Origin: Silene conica
Taxonomy: Eukaryota > Streptophyta > Magnoliopsida > Caryophyllales > Caryophyllaceae
DNA length: 64,000 nt
Direction: 5' to 3'
Assembly (NCBI GenBank): GCA_029255685.2
Contig: CM055311.2
Location: 1,317,001-1,381,000 of the forward strand
In this document: one piece after another, positions 33,262-45,627 of the stretch
Numbering within the stretch: the stretch's first letter is position 1
Layout: each line of letters begins with the position of its first letter
Notes under the pieces: model-generated
Databases searched by the model: none
What the model was told of the DNA's origin: nothing
The model's input: only the letters and a program-made list of their open reading frames with translations
Made by a program: the position numbers and the translations under genes

Positions 33262-34186
33262 CTCTTCTCTTGTGTTCTCTTCTCTTTGGAGGTGGTTGTA
33301 TGTTGTAAGTTGTATCCTAGGCTAGAATGGAGTAAATCTATTCTATGGAAGTATGATAGGGATGATTGATAATAGAGTGTTATCTGAATCAGTGGTTTAG
33401 TTGAGTGGTTTGATGATAATGGTGATGATTTAATTCTGGAATATCTTTTAATCTATGAATCTATCTACCATGAATTCATCAAACACGAAATATTCAAAGG
33501 CCACCAAGGGGTCCGTAGGGAGTAGTCGTAGCTTTTACGGACGCCTCATTTTTATGCACTATCCAATCAAACCGTCATTTCCTATTTCCCACCACCTTCC
33601 AAATTGTCGCTTCCAACACAACTTACACAAATATACATAACCAATTAACCATAATTCATAATTCCACCTTAAATGCTAAATAACTCTATCACTACAGGCC
33701 TACAGCCATGACGTTGGGATACATTTTTACCCCTAATATACTCGTTTAGTTCCACAAAAGCTAAACATTCTAATGTCTAACTCGATCACAAAATTTTATT
33801 TTACAAGTTTTTAAATAAAAATACTCGCGCCTAATTTAAATAATCTTAATACAAGGAGGTTGTTTGACTTAAGATCGTCTTAAGTAAGGCATGTCGTAGT
33901 GCAATTGCTATTATAATTTCCTGGTTTAAGAAAATGATCTCTCACTATGCCATATAACAATTCAATCGGTTACTCAAATATCAAGAATAATAAGTTATTA
34001 TAAAATATTAAAAGCAATAATACATCTTTTAGAGTTAGCCAACGTGGCAGGTTAGTTCGTCTCGGTCCGCCACGTAATATTCAGCTCATTTTTTTGCCCA
34101 TGTGCTAGCACATGAATAGCCACCCTCAACCCGTGTTAGTGCCCGACAAATTTTTTTAACCTGATCTGCCCTATGATTAAAAAACA
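33262..34186. other. PUX10 upstream region
   Basis: Contains the PUX10 5' leader and promoter (transcription leftward) and then AT-rich intergenic DNA. No clear TATA box can be assigned. 33480-33640 is slightly more GC-rich without a convincing gene. Confidence 0.5.
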
Positions 34187-34380
34187 CTCCCTCCTAGTCA
34201 GGGTGTTGGTGCCTCTTTCCGTTTCAATGCTAGTTGAATGTTGGTTCCTCTTTTCTTTTTCGTAAGTTTTTTGTGGTCTAAAATCAATTCCACGTGGGTA
34301 GGGTGTTTTGTGTGGTCCAAAATCATATCTTTAATTTTGGTGTCCAAAAGAAAAGAATCAACACCTTAACTAGAAGGGAC
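34187..34380. mobile_element. Stowaway-like MITE
   Basis: The left end reads CTCCCTCCTAGTCAGGGTGT and the inverted right end reads GTCCCTTCTAGTTAAGGTGT, 16 of 20 identical. At 194 bp it is non-coding with a palindromic interior ('gtggtcca', 'tggaccac'-type). TA follows on the right; the left dinucleotide is CA, so the TA duplication is not intact. Confidence 0.6.
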
Positions 34381-34583
34381 TAATAAATTAGCCTAGCTAG
34401 GCCAACACGGGCCAAGCAAAAGGGGAAACCGACCTAAGGCGACTCAAGCACCCAACCCGCTCCGTTCTTTTGATCGGGTTCATGCCCCACTTTTATAGCC
34501 GGGGAGCGAAGAATAAAATTGGATAGGAATTAAATGTTAAAATAAGTTCCCTTATTATACTTCATAAACTTGAGCTTTTATTA

Positions 34584-34814
34584 GGTCTCGTTTGGTTGCA
34601 TACGGGAATTAATTTCCCATAATTTTACAAAAACTTTAATTGACCAATTCATGTGAACTGCCCTAAACTCGTTTGATTGACATCCGGGGGTTGAATCGAC
34701 ACAAGATTTTCCAACTACCTAAGGGGAGCTGGATAATTAAACACTTCCATTATAAAGGTGTTGACAATTCATGGGAAAACGAAAATATCATGATTTAAGG
34801 TAACCAAACATCTC
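34584..34814. mobile_element. Tourist-like (PIF/Harbinger) MITE
   Basis: The left end reads GGTCTCGTTTGGTTGCAT and the inverted right end reads GAGATGTTTGGTTACCTTAA. TTA flanks both sides (34581-34583 and 34815-34817), the PIF/Harbinger target duplication. 231 bp, non-coding, in the PUX10/ZNHIT2 intergenic region. Confidence 0.65.
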
Positions 34815-34817
34815 TTA

Positions 34818-35396
34818 TTTTTTTCAAAACTTGGAATTTTCCAATTTACTTGTTTTACAGAGACAACTAATTTATGGAGGTAGTGTAACGACTTTGGTGC
34901 AAAACTGCAAATTAAATTTCAACTCACCTAAGTTTGATATGATCTTTTAAGAAGCCAAACTGAGAAAGTATTTAGCTCTGGTAAATGAGACTTTTAAAAC
35001 ATTAATAGTTGAAGTGTGGATGATCCCAGTATTAGGCTTGCCTTTCGCTCTAGTAATGAATGCCCCAACTTTGTGAGCTATAACAGTGTTAACTGTTAGT
35101 AATTGAAGGACATGAAGGTGCTTCAACTCTAATGTTAATGTTAATTGTTTGCTATTAGACATTATTCACATTAATGTGTATAAATACAAATGCAAAAGAA
35201 ACTCTTGACACTTTAAAGTTTAAAAAAAATATATCACATAAGTATAGTACAAACAAAACTACGGAGTATATAGTAGTAAGACTACACACTGAAACAGCAT
35301 AATTTAGGGTGAAGGCTTCCAAAAATGCTTTCAAACAGTTCCGGAACATTTAGGAAGACGACAAAGACCTGAAATGGAGTACGAGACTACTGACAA
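34818..35396. other. 3' region of ZNHIT2 and intergenic DNA
   Basis: Lies downstream of the ZNHIT2 stop (35397-35399, leftward transcription) and should hold its 3' untranslated region. No other feature recognised. Confidence 0.5.
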
Positions 35397-38300
35397 CTAC
35401 AGTTCTTGAATTAGAGTGTTGTTTTCGGTCTTTGTTTTCGGATCAATAGCTACGGATGTTCTGCCATTGCCAAGATATTCTAATTGTGATGTCTTTTCAG
35501 CACTAACCAGCGTTGATAAGGCAGGCCAAACTTGTTGAGGCTGCTCGTGCACCCAGCACATCATGAACTGAACTTTCCTTGCAGCGGACTTGAGTTTGCT
35601 TTTCATCTCCACCCTACTTGTCTTTCTTGGTTTCTCAGATTTCAGCTCTCCCTGTGCGGCCTCGATTATTCTCTGCAGATCACACAGTGCACAAACTAAA
35701 GCAGCCCCACCCAGTGAAATCAGGGAAGTTACGTCATCAAGAAGACCAATTCCAAATTGCAAACCTCCCATATGCCTAAATGCTGGAGTACAAGTCTGCT
35801 CCAAGCAATTTGAAACGGCCTCTAACACAGATTCGGGTTGGGCTCCTTGGCCCAGAATTGAGGACACACTTAGCACCACCATTGAAGCTCCAACAGAATC
35901 AGAATGCCAATCCCCATTATAAAGACGGAGGGTGAAACAATAGCTGTATACGATGTCAACCAGATGAATAGCAATTAGCGGGGATGGCTCTACCGATGTC
36001 AGCTTCTTAAGTGGTGGCAATGGCGTCTCTGGCCCAAGTGGAACCTCAGTATCAAGGATATCAAGGATTTGTTCGGAGTCAGCTTGCGGTAACTTTGATG
36101 GCTCATCTCTTGCTAAAGGCTGGATGAGCCGGGTTCCTTCATCACTTAAAGTAATAGTTCTCGCAGAAGGATTCAACCACCATGGCTCCCATGGCTTTAT
36201 AAGCTTGCTTAATTCTCCACTTGTCATTGCTCTTCGGAAAAGTTTCTTCTCTTCGGCACTCAATTCTTCATAATACAACTCACCACCTGGATACAAAACC
36301 CTTTGCTTTTAAGACTGCGTGAAATTATATTCTGCGGTTCTGCCTCCTTATAAGGAAAAAACAAATACATTTGGGCCTGTAGGCAAGAAAAGGAGACAGC
36401 AAAACACACTAAATTTTCTCAAGTGCTATGTTACTTCGACTCTTCTATTCAGAGCCGTACCCGTATCCGACACGCCACGACATGGGTATGGAATCCGCAC
36501 CCGACACTTCTCAATCTGACACTTCCTTTGGAACTAGTTAGAAGAGCTAGTAAAGAGATGTAGATGATAAAAAAAATAGAGACAAAGAGTGTTTATGATG
36601 CATCTAGTATGATATTCAATTTTTTACGCCTTATTTCTCAAATTACTTTACATTTGACCTTCAAAAACTCTAAATACTTCAATTTTGTAAGTCTATTTTG
36701 GTTTTGAAACGTGTTCCCGCGCACCCGTTTCCTTACGTTCGGACAAGGTCTCCGTGTCTGAAAAATTTAGTCATGACGAGTCCGACAATTGGATCCACAC
36801 TCGTGTCCGACACTCATACCGGTGTCTGAGTTACAAATTTTTCAACTTCAGAAGTGGATCTGCAACCAGAGACTGAATTGTAGAAGTAGGCAACAAACCA
36901 AAGAGCACGGAGGTATTATTGAAAATATAAATAGCAAAAATGCAAGGACTAAAAAGAAACATACCCGATAGAACCTTCTGAATTGTATCTTCTGAGAGAG
37001 TTGACTCTGCAGATTTAAAAGATATTGAGTGAGAACATGTCAACATATCTAGAGTTTGAAGGTAACTAAGACTTGCTCATTACTAATGGCTTACATACGC
37101 AAACAGAGACTGAATGGAAATGTACAATATCTTATCTAACCTTACAAAAACAAGTTAAGATAGATGGATAACTATGGCTTAAATAAAACTTTCCAATGTA
37201 GTTTATACCTAGTTATCTAACAGCTGTACCAAATTCGAGCACTGAAAGAAAACTACGAACACTCATATGCCTAATTGACAAATAAGAAAAAGAATATCAA
37301 AGCAAGCTAGATCCGCAAACCATGTTGATAAGCCTGACAAAACCTACCAATCAAAGAGGCTGATATCGTGAGGAAAAGAACTAAAGTGCTCACTACAATA
37401 AACAATGCCATTCAACTAGTACATTACAGCCTAGTGTTGGGAGAAAAATAAAGACTACAAAAACAAAACTACTTGTTATACAACAAACTGTACGAATTAT
37501 CATTGTTATAAACTTAGAGCTTGTTTGAATGGAGGGATTTGGAGGGAAAGGAAAGAAAGGGAGAGGAGGGAATTTAAAATCCCATGTTTGGACAGTAAAT
37601 AAGGATGGAGGGAAATGGAGGGGGAGTGATAGTATCAAATTGTGACGGGTCAATAGGTTAATTTTATCACAATAAACATCCACCCTTCATTCCACCTCTC
37701 CTTCCTTTCTCTTCCCTCCTGACCCCTCCCCTCCCTTTCCCTCCTACTTTGGTATCCATACATGGCCTTAATATATTATGGTTTCTTGTCTCAGAGGTTA
37801 GATCCATAGTCTATAATTTGACCACAAGCGATAATAGGCGGGGGTCTAGAACCACCATCCCAACCTTGATAAACTCACGTCTAACGCACTAAACCAATCT
37901 ACGCTTGGGTGTGGATGTGAGGAAGAAAAGAAGTTGGCAGTCTAAAGTGAAACAGAATTGAGCAATTCATACCATCCTCATCCATGCTATCTTCCTCATC
38001 CTGGGAATGGAATCTTTTGAGTATATCCATCATTTTTCTCTTGCTTTGGTCATCAGGTCGCAGCTGCCCCATCTCTTCCATAACATTCTCGCGCATAAAC
38101 GATTCTGTGCATCGTAGGCTATGAGACTGAATCCACCACAGTAGAACATATCAGAGAAACTAACACAGGTACTGCACAATGTCACAACAAAGACCGAAAT
38201 CTCAGATAGCATTTGCTAAAGACATTATTTCTAGCCCAGGCACAATCAAGTTATAGGCTCATTAGACCTTGTGCGTTCTACCATATTTGAATCTTGTAAT

Positions 38301-39244
38301 TCTTATAATATGTCTTCCCCATAAGTTGTTATTAAAATCCAAAGAGAGAAGTATAGTACTATAGTTTATTTTGTAAATACAATTTTGTTCTCAAAAAGAA
38401 TACACCTCATGTATGCATTTCACTATAATTTTTTCATTTTAATTTATGTATGCGACCAGTCAGTCTCACTGACTGTTTCAAAGGTTGATCAATGTGAACC
38501 AACCCTAAACCATATTAGGAAGGTCCTTACGTCGATATTGTTCACTTGATAAGAACAATATAGTCAGAAGAGGGCACATTGACACATTTTTGGTAGTGCA
38601 TTAGCAAGGGTTGAGCTTAAGCTCTAGGCGCGGCGCTTTTAGCTTTTGAAAACTACGGCAACTCCGGCCTTTTGAGACTAAAACATTACTCTGTCAAAGC
38701 TGTTTATTATTCCCAAACAGCTTAAGTGTGGCCCTAACACTCCCAAAAATATAAGCCCCTACACAACAATGTGGTCTCATATACCGCAAGGAAAAGTAGT
38801 CTCACAGAAAACTAACCCATTAACAACCAGCATCGATAATTGGTACTTGTTTCCTTGCACATACGAGATGGCGATTCGAGATATGTGTAATTGGAAAAAG
38901 AGGATAAAGAAAGAAAAGAGAGTGTAGTGAAAAAGAAATACCTTGTAGCAAGGAAGGGAGCAATACCTGGTGTTGCAGCGGGGACAAGTATACTGCGAAA
39001 ATTGCTTCTCACATCTGCCAATATCCCAATATCCCAATATCCCAATATCCCAATATCATATCAATTTAATTAGTGGTATTAATTATGAGTTGATATACTC
39101 CTACCAAATTAAGGATTTACCAATAAACTGAATAAATAAAGTGATATAAATGTATACTTACACAAGGCAGATGACGCGACAAGTTCCGGACAGATTATTA
39201 TGAGTATCAGAGGAAGAAGTAGAAGTAAGAATCGTATCCTCCAT
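35397..39244 (-). CDS. ZNHIT2: HIT-type zinc finger protein, ZNHIT2 homologue
   Basis: Five coding exons: 39244-39162, 39014-38942, 38126-37973, 37006-36965 and 36286-35397, all with GT/AG introns, giving 413 residues. The zf-HIT finger is complete: C26/C29, C38/C41, C46/C50 and H54/C58 (CPRCNTRYCSLPCYKSH), built across exons 1-3. It is followed by SLRCTESFMRENVMEEM, an acidic segment, TLSEDTIQKVLSGGELYYEE and the conserved ELSKLIKPWEPWWLNPSART block that marks ZNHIT2 proteins. The exon 5 acceptor is the TATCCAG before GTGGTGAG; using an earlier AG breaks the frame. In animals ZNHIT2 bridges R2TP/RUVBL and the U5 snRNP protein PRPF8; a similar assembly role is inferred here. Length fits the human protein (about 400). 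It lies in the same direction as PUX10. Confidence 0.9.
37511..37766. repeat. Purine/pyrimidine foldback in ZNHIT2 intron 3
   Basis: A GGAGGGA-rich left arm (from 'gcttgtttgaatggaggg') faces a TCCCTCC-rich right arm ending 'tatccatacatggcc'. It could form a long hairpin and resembles a short non-autonomous DNA element. Ends and target duplication are not clear. Confidence 0.45.
39021..39052. repeat. Four perfect copies of ATATCCCA at a splice acceptor
   Basis: The 8-bp unit ATATCCCA is repeated four times, with a fifth partial copy, in intron 1 of ZNHIT2. In the sense direction this gives TGGGATAT repeats ending 6-7 bases from the exon 2 acceptor, where a pyrimidine tract would normally be. 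Confidence 0.9.
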
Positions 39245-39296
39245 TTCCACCAACAACAATACTAGTGATTACAAATTTAGAATGTTTGTCTACCGT

Positions 39297-39557
39297 CTGT
39301 AAAATTTAACAAATTAGAATCATGTGACTACTAAAATAATTTGATTAAACCGACTCATCAATTTAGCAGAAATTAACAAGAATAATATAATCCAATCTCC
39401 AAAAATACACTATAATGTTAACAAAAAATGCAGAAAATCAAGAAATCAATGGAAGACGAACATAAAAAATGAAAAAAAAAAAATACATAACAAATGCAAG
39501 GAGTTCATATTAATTCGTTGGAGCATACATGCAAATGTAGAAAAACAAAAAACATAC
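39297..39557 (-). other. Probable 5' untranslated intron of ZNHIT2
   Basis: On the minus strand, TTTGTGG followed by GTATGT (donor at 39557) and a T-rich tract ending ATTTTACAG (acceptor at 39297-39299) lie between pyrimidine-rich leader-like sequence (about 39560-39650) and the start codon at 39244. Removing it leaves a leader without an upstream in-frame start. The transcription start would be near 39650. Read by eye from splice consensus only. Confidence 0.45.
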
Positions 39558-39659
39558 CCACAAAAATCTCGCTTCTTCAATTGGTGACAAAGATTGAAGA
39601 TTTAGGGAGAGGGATTTGAGAGAATGAATCAATGGAGTTTGAGAAAGAATCGGATTGAG

Positions 39660-40106
39660 CAATTGTCTGTGAATTTCTATGTGAATGAAAAGGCAGTAAA
39701 GGGGGTTTGCATTTTGCAATTAGGTAGCAAAATTGCTATATTCCGCATTGTCATCAATGGGTCGGATAGGATTGGGTTTTGCAATATCCAAACCCTACTT
39801 ATTAAATCACAGATCAATCTCCATATTCGATTCATATCAAAACAAAATTATGGAATTACTTTTTCACGTATGAACTCTACTATTTTGCATACATTTTTTT
39901 TATAAATATTCCCTATCATACCCTTTTTTCAAACTCTAACCAAATTAACTCAAATTCATATATTTTCCTCTAAAATCGAATCTAATTACCTTATAAATTT
40001 GAACAACGAATTGTGAATCTCCAATTTATTAAGTTATACTAATAGGAAATTAATAAAATTCATTTGTATGCAAAATGATTGGTGGAATGAAATCCGACGT
40101 TGTTTA
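39660..40106. other. ZNHIT2 upstream intergenic DNA
   Basis: AT-rich; should include the ZNHIT2 promoter. No second gene recognised. Confidence 0.45.
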
Positions 40107-40451
40107 GGGCAAGTGCAATGGTTTAGCTAAGGGACTTGCTTGCAAATATAAAAAGTTGTAAGCTAGTAGCCAAATCATTGTACCTCTACTTTTGTATTAG
40201 CTTTAATCAAGCTACTAGCCCCATTAAGCTACTAGCTCAAATGCCCCATCCCAAAATTTCAACCTATCAAATTAAAGTTTCTTATAAAAATTAATTATTT
40301 AAATAAAAAACTTGGAATTTTTGTTGTATGTGGGTCCATTTAAACTAGCTTGAAACCATTGTATGCAATTGTAGCTCAAAATAATATAGCTTAAAAAATA
40401 TGATGTGGCAACTCAAGCTAATAGTACATTAGCTCACCATTGCACTTGCTC
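40107..40451. mobile_element. Tourist-like (PIF/Harbinger) MITE
   Basis: The left end reads GGGCAAGTGCAATGGTTTAG and the inverted right end reads GAGCAAGTGCAATGGTGAGC, differing at few bases. TTA flanks both sides (40104-40106 and 40452-40454). 345 bp, no coding capacity, with inner inverted pieces around 'gctactagc'. Confidence 0.8.
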
Positions 40452-40454
40452 TTA

Positions 40455-43400
40455 TGGCTTTGTCGCCAAACTCTCATTGCTTGAACATTCATATCTTTTC
40501 AATATATAAACTCTACTTGGCATTTGACGGATTCGTTGGATCCGTCTTTCTTGTTATATATGTACATGAAAGTTTATATCCGTTTTTGTCTTGGTTGCGT
40601 GGTGGATTGGGCAGTGTGATTGAGTGTGAGACGGTTGGTGTGGTTGGCGTTTGGTATTCTGGACGGTTGGAGGCTGGATTGGCAGCGAGTGAGTGATCAG
40701 TTTATCGGTTGTGAAAAGGGTGGTGTTGGACTGTTGGTGGTGGAGGCCGAAGGAAGATGAGAGGAGGGAGCAAAAGATATACAGTAGTTGGGTGGGAGAA
40801 TGAATAAGATGACAAGGGTAAAACTGTAAAAAACGTATATGAAATAGTAAAATTCGTATGTGAAAAAGTACGTCCCAAAATTAAAATTCACGTCTCATTC
40901 TTTCTATTTTTTCAGCTCATACCCGATTCACCATATAATCCAAAACCCAATATGAAACTTTATTTGACTACATCAAAAATTATTCTTATATAAGAAATAG
41001 AAATTTTAGGTTAATAAAGCCTAAGTTTTCAAAATATCCGATTTGATCGGTTCGGATATGTATGAATCGGGTTTGGACTCGTTCGACTTTCCAATTTGGA
41101 TATGGATTTTTAAAAATTGGATCAGGGATGGGTTCTTAAAGGGTGAGTTTTCGCCGATATTACTCATTTCGCCCCTATTTTTCATTTTAACATTCCAACT
41201 TTGTCATTCTCTCTCTAGCATGTATTTCTAACATTATTTTGTATCGATTAATCGAAATTAAGTAACAGTAACATAAGTTAGATATAAATTATCGTATTAA
41301 TTACTGATTAATTAACATAAAAATAATATTGAATTTAAGAATTAATGAACTTTATATTTATGTTAGCATTGATAACATAAACGATAAATAATAATGTTAT
41401 TTATATACTACTTACTTTTCACCAAAAAAAAAAAAAAAAAAAAAAAAAAATCGGATAAAACTAAAAACTTTAAGCGACCATAATTTTGTGTTCTAATGTC
41501 CATTTTCGACGAAGTTTTTTTCAAATCGATTATTTCGCATGAATGGACCCACTTTTCAATTTTATTATTTTAATCATTGTTCATAAAGCTAAGCGATTTA
41601 AATAAAAAAAAAGCGTCAAAATCGGATGCCTAGGGGACAAATTTATGGTCGTTTGAATTTTTTTCGTTTCTAATCGTCATTTTTGTTTTTAATTTAATCT
41701 TGTTGGTTATTAGTTATCGTTTAATGATATACGAGAAACAACGTTACTAAAATACGTAAAGAATGACAAGTGGTATGTGGGATTTGATTTTTTGAACCGG
41801 TTTTAACTTTAATAATTTTTTAAGCGGGATTTTTAAATTTGAAATTGGATTTCGAAAATAGGAAAAAACAAGAAAGTAGTGTATAAAGGATTTTTTAAAA
41901 ACTAGGGGCGGAATATATAGCAAACCCCTTAGGAACTAATTTATCGACAATGTGCTATTAGACGTTGAGCTATTTAATGAATTAGAGAATTGACCCAAGT
42001 CAATCTTGAAACAGTTCATTTTTTGTAATGTCTACTAATAATTGACAAAATAAAAAGGAAAAAATGAGATTGAAAAAATAATCACCTCTTATATAAGAGG
42101 TCTCACAATACTATATTGTTGTTATCGTGATACCATTTGATAAGAGATTTTGTTTTATATTAGTAGGTGATTGCAAAAAGAGTTTGTTTAAATCATTTAA
42201 ATACAAATGATTTATAATGACATCTTTATAAAATTCTAAAAGTCAATACATATAATACATACTAATATACTATTGTATTGTATTTTGAGAATTGAAAGTT
42301 AAGTTAAATACAATAAATTTACCTATTTATGGTTAAGTGAATATTGATATAAGAGTTATTAAAGGGTCAGATCATCCTTTTGAGTTTGGGTTAACAATAT
42401 TTATTTCCATAATTCTAAGATTTTTATTATTATATATTATATTTATCTTAGAAGAGTTTTGTACGGAGTATATAATAATGTGATTATACCTGGTAGTTTT
42501 TTTTAATAATAACACTTAACATTATTGTATGGTAAAATTTTCAGAACTTGTAACTTTATTTACTTATAGAGTATAGTTAATGTGTAATACTTTCATTTTA
42601 TTTTTTTACTACGTCCATCTTAAGATGGTCTCAACATAAGATAAATAAATATAAACATTTTAAAAAGCGGTATTTAATGATAAATAAATAGTATAATTCA
42701 TTTGTAAGACTTTTAAGTATTTTTTTTAGTATGTCTCTCTTGAGATTGTCTCAACATAAGATAAATACATATAAACACTTCAAAATTAAAAGCGGTATTT
42801 AATGATAAAGTATTATTATATTAAGTAAGTTGTCATATTTTAACAAAAAAATACTTATGATAACATTTTTATCAGGAGATATTACATTTTATTATAAAAC
42901 AATCACAACAATTACTGGGCAAATTGACCTAATGTACAATTTAACCTAATTGCAGATGAAATTCCTACAAGACCTTTAAAATCTTAAATATTATTTATTT
43001 TATAACCCGACTTAATTATCAATAAAATAAATCATTAATATTTATACTTTTAAAATAATAAATTTTAAAACAGCATGTCTGTGCAATTTGCGCAGGTTTA
43101 AAACAAATTCTAAAAAATTAAACATTCATTAAACCTCAAAACAAATACTAACTAAATATTGGGATTTTACTGTTAGAATAAATTTTACAGAAAAAAATCA
43201 TCATTTGCTTTTTTAGCGTTTATAGTTCTCACCGTATTCTTTCAAAATAATGTTATTTATTCAATCTACCTTGAATTATAGTTTGAGAATAAAATATAAA
43301 AATTTATATTTTGAAATTTTTTTATTAGCTTGGATTAATTATATAGATTAACCGTTTTTAATGAAATAACAATAAAATGTATAAAAATGACCGAGATAAT

Positions 43401-43892
43401 GGAAGTGTAAAAAAAGAAAAGTAATAATATAGAAAACAATAATAACAAGGAAGAATTGACGGGAATAATCTCACCTTTATGACATCTTCCAAGAATAATC
43501 TCACCTTTCAATAATTCGAAAATAATCTCATCTTTTAACCTCATATTATTTAAACAATCCCTCCATAAAAATGACTTGTTATAGTGGGTAATGTGAGTGT
43601 CTACAAATTGTTATTTTATTTATTTACTTCAATACAATTTCTCTCTCCTTCGTGTTAAATAAATACTCCAAGACGATAAGATATTTGTAACTGAACTTGT
43701 TCATTGTCTAACGTACCGATGCAAGAAGTAACTTACGAAAAAAAAATATACACTAGTGATGATAAAATCTAAAGATAAGCAAAAATGAACATAATTGTAC
43801 ATACATACCATGTAATGGTAGAATGCGCACCAAGGGGTTGAACAAAAACGTAGTAACTAGTTTCTTTAGTTGGTCAGTAAAATTACCGCTAC
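40455..43892. other. Long AT-rich intergenic region
   Basis: No convincing gene in about 3.4 kb. There is a 27-base poly(A) run at 41424-41450 and a tandem duplication at about 42600-42830 (listed separately). Short open frames (for example 41043-41231 and 43335-43544) have no recognisable domain. 40600-40780 is G-rich ('ggtggtgttggactg'), similar in style to the right half of the 28.5-29.4 kb foldback. Confidence 0.5.
42600..42830. repeat. Tandem duplication, unit about 118 bp, two copies
   Basis: 'tctcaacataagataaata', 'atataaaca' and 'agcggtatttaatgataaa' occur in the same order in two adjacent units (about 42602-42718 and 42720-42825) with scattered differences and an 8-bp insertion in the second. 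Confidence 0.75.
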
Positions 43893-44580
43893 TAAGGCAG
43901 ACAAGGGAAAGAACAAAGCTAGTAAGGGGAAAGGCATCCTTAAGCGGCTTAAAAAGACTTATGAATTGGGCGAATCTGAAGACAACGCCTTTTATTATCT
44001 CAAAAATCATGGACACAATCTTGTGCAAATTATAGAAAGTAAGGAGGATGATCCAAAGGTTATATCATTAGTTTGTGAAAATGTTAAGATGGACCGAGAT
44101 TCTCTTAAAAGGTTAGCCTGTCTTTCTTTGGATTTGAGCATTTAATTTTGTATAAGGCTTTATTTTTTTTGGAGGAAATTGTACAAGGCTTTATCCTCTT
44201 TCCAGTTTTAGGAGTTTTGTTAGCGGATTTTAATTTTCACCCAGTAGTAAAAAAATGCTTATTTCGATTTCCAAAGAGACAAAGAAGGCTTATGAATTAT
44301 GATGGAATAAAGCAAAAGGGTCTGAATAATGTTTTCACTAAGCTGACCCAAAGGCAGACAAGGGAAAGAAGAAAGCTGGTAAGGGGTGTTAACAATAATA
44401 CAACCCAAATGTCCAATAGCAATCAAATAGTCCAACAAAATCTTTCCATATCATAATCTTGTAATAATAGCAAGTATATTAGGGTTTTAGTCTTTCTACA
44501 CATGTATCCTTCCTATATATATGTACATCCTCACAATTGTAAATTACACTTTTCATAATAATAATTCTCACAAGTCTTAT

Positions 44581-45627
44581 ATGGTATCAACAAGTCACAA
44601 TCGATCCAACCTCTTAAAACCTAAAAGAAACATCTTCAAACGCCAAAAAACAGCCGCCACTCTTCCGCCTCACACCATGAACAACGTCCACCATGACCAC
44701 CACATCAACAACCCTCATGACGCCGCGCATCCGCTCGTCACGCCTAACCTCACCAACGTCATCAAATTGACATCCTTCAATTACACCACGTGGAGATTTC
44801 AACTATCCAACATCCTTTTCGGACTTAGCCAACTCAGCTTTGTAGATGGCACCACACCCCAACCGGCCGCCACTACCACCAACGACGAAAACCAAGAAAT
44901 CCCAAACCCCTCCTACCTATCTTGGTTGAAACACGATGGGTTAATCCTAGGTGCTCTAATAGGCACAATTTCGGCCGGCCTCCAAACGTTAACCGTTAGG
45001 GCAAAATCGGCCAAAGAAGCATGGGATATCTTATCCCAAACCTATGCTAACCCCTCTAGGATTCACATCCAACAAATAAAAGCTCGGTTCGATTCGATAA
45101 CCAAATCTACGAATCAAACAATAACCGAATATATCCACTCACTCTAAGCTTGTGTGGATCAACTAGCTTTAATGGGAAAAATCCTTGATCCCGAAGATGT
45201 GATCTCTCGAGTCCTAAACGGTCTCGATTATGAACTTTACAAACCTGTTATTGACCAATTGCGAGCCCACGATACACCTATAAAATTCGAGGCGCTCCAT
45301 GAAAAGCTCCTACAACAAGAGCTACTAATTCAACAAAACCCATCTCTCAACCATTACCAACCCTCGGCCAACCCCTCCTACAAATCCAACAACCAAAATC
45401 GCTACCAAAGCCGCACCACTACCGCGTTTAACAACAACAACAACCAAAACTCCCAAGCCCAAAACTCCTCCAACCCGCGACCCTTCAAAGGTCGGTGCCA
45501 GTGGTGCCGCGAAACCGGACATGTCGTGTCCAATTGTCCCTATTTCCGTAAACTTCACCCCTCCATCGTGTTCCCCGCACCCCCACCCAACCGCTATCAA
45601 AACAACCCCCCCAGGCTCACGCCGTGA
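44581..45627 (+). pseudogene. copia gag with CCHC knuckle (one internal stop)
   Basis: Open from 44521, with the likely start at 44581 or the internal Met at 44677. Contains VIKLTSFNYTTWRFQLSNIL, LGALIGTISAGLQTLTVRAK and AKEAWDILSQTYANPSRIHI (UBN2-type gag), an in-frame TAA at 45145-45147 right after EYIHSL, then DQLALMGKILDPEDVISRVL and the knuckle CQWCRETGHVVSNC near 45500. It ends in a run of seven C where the frame shifts into pol. Codon use is GC-richer than the flanks. Confidence 0.82.

Noticed and set aside
36287..36300. Earlier acceptor (caaag before ggttttg) for ZNHIT2 exon 5
   Set aside because: It breaks the reading frame, while the TATCCAG acceptor keeps it and restores the family-typical SGGELYYEELSAEEKK order.
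36420..36840. Segment with 'gtgtccgacac' words as a possible gene or regulatory element
   Set aside because: Similar text occurs at 25130 and 51950; it is a dispersed repeat inside a ZNHIT2 intron without coding features.
43079..43125. Hairpin 'ctgtgcaatttgcgcag' followed by 'ctaa', as a Helitron 3' end
   Set aside because: The stem has a mismatch, the spacer to CTAA is long and the base after it is A, not T.
44614..45600. Minus-strand open frames in the second copia element
   Set aside because: Shadows of gag on the + strand; the + strand carries clear gag and CCHC motifs.
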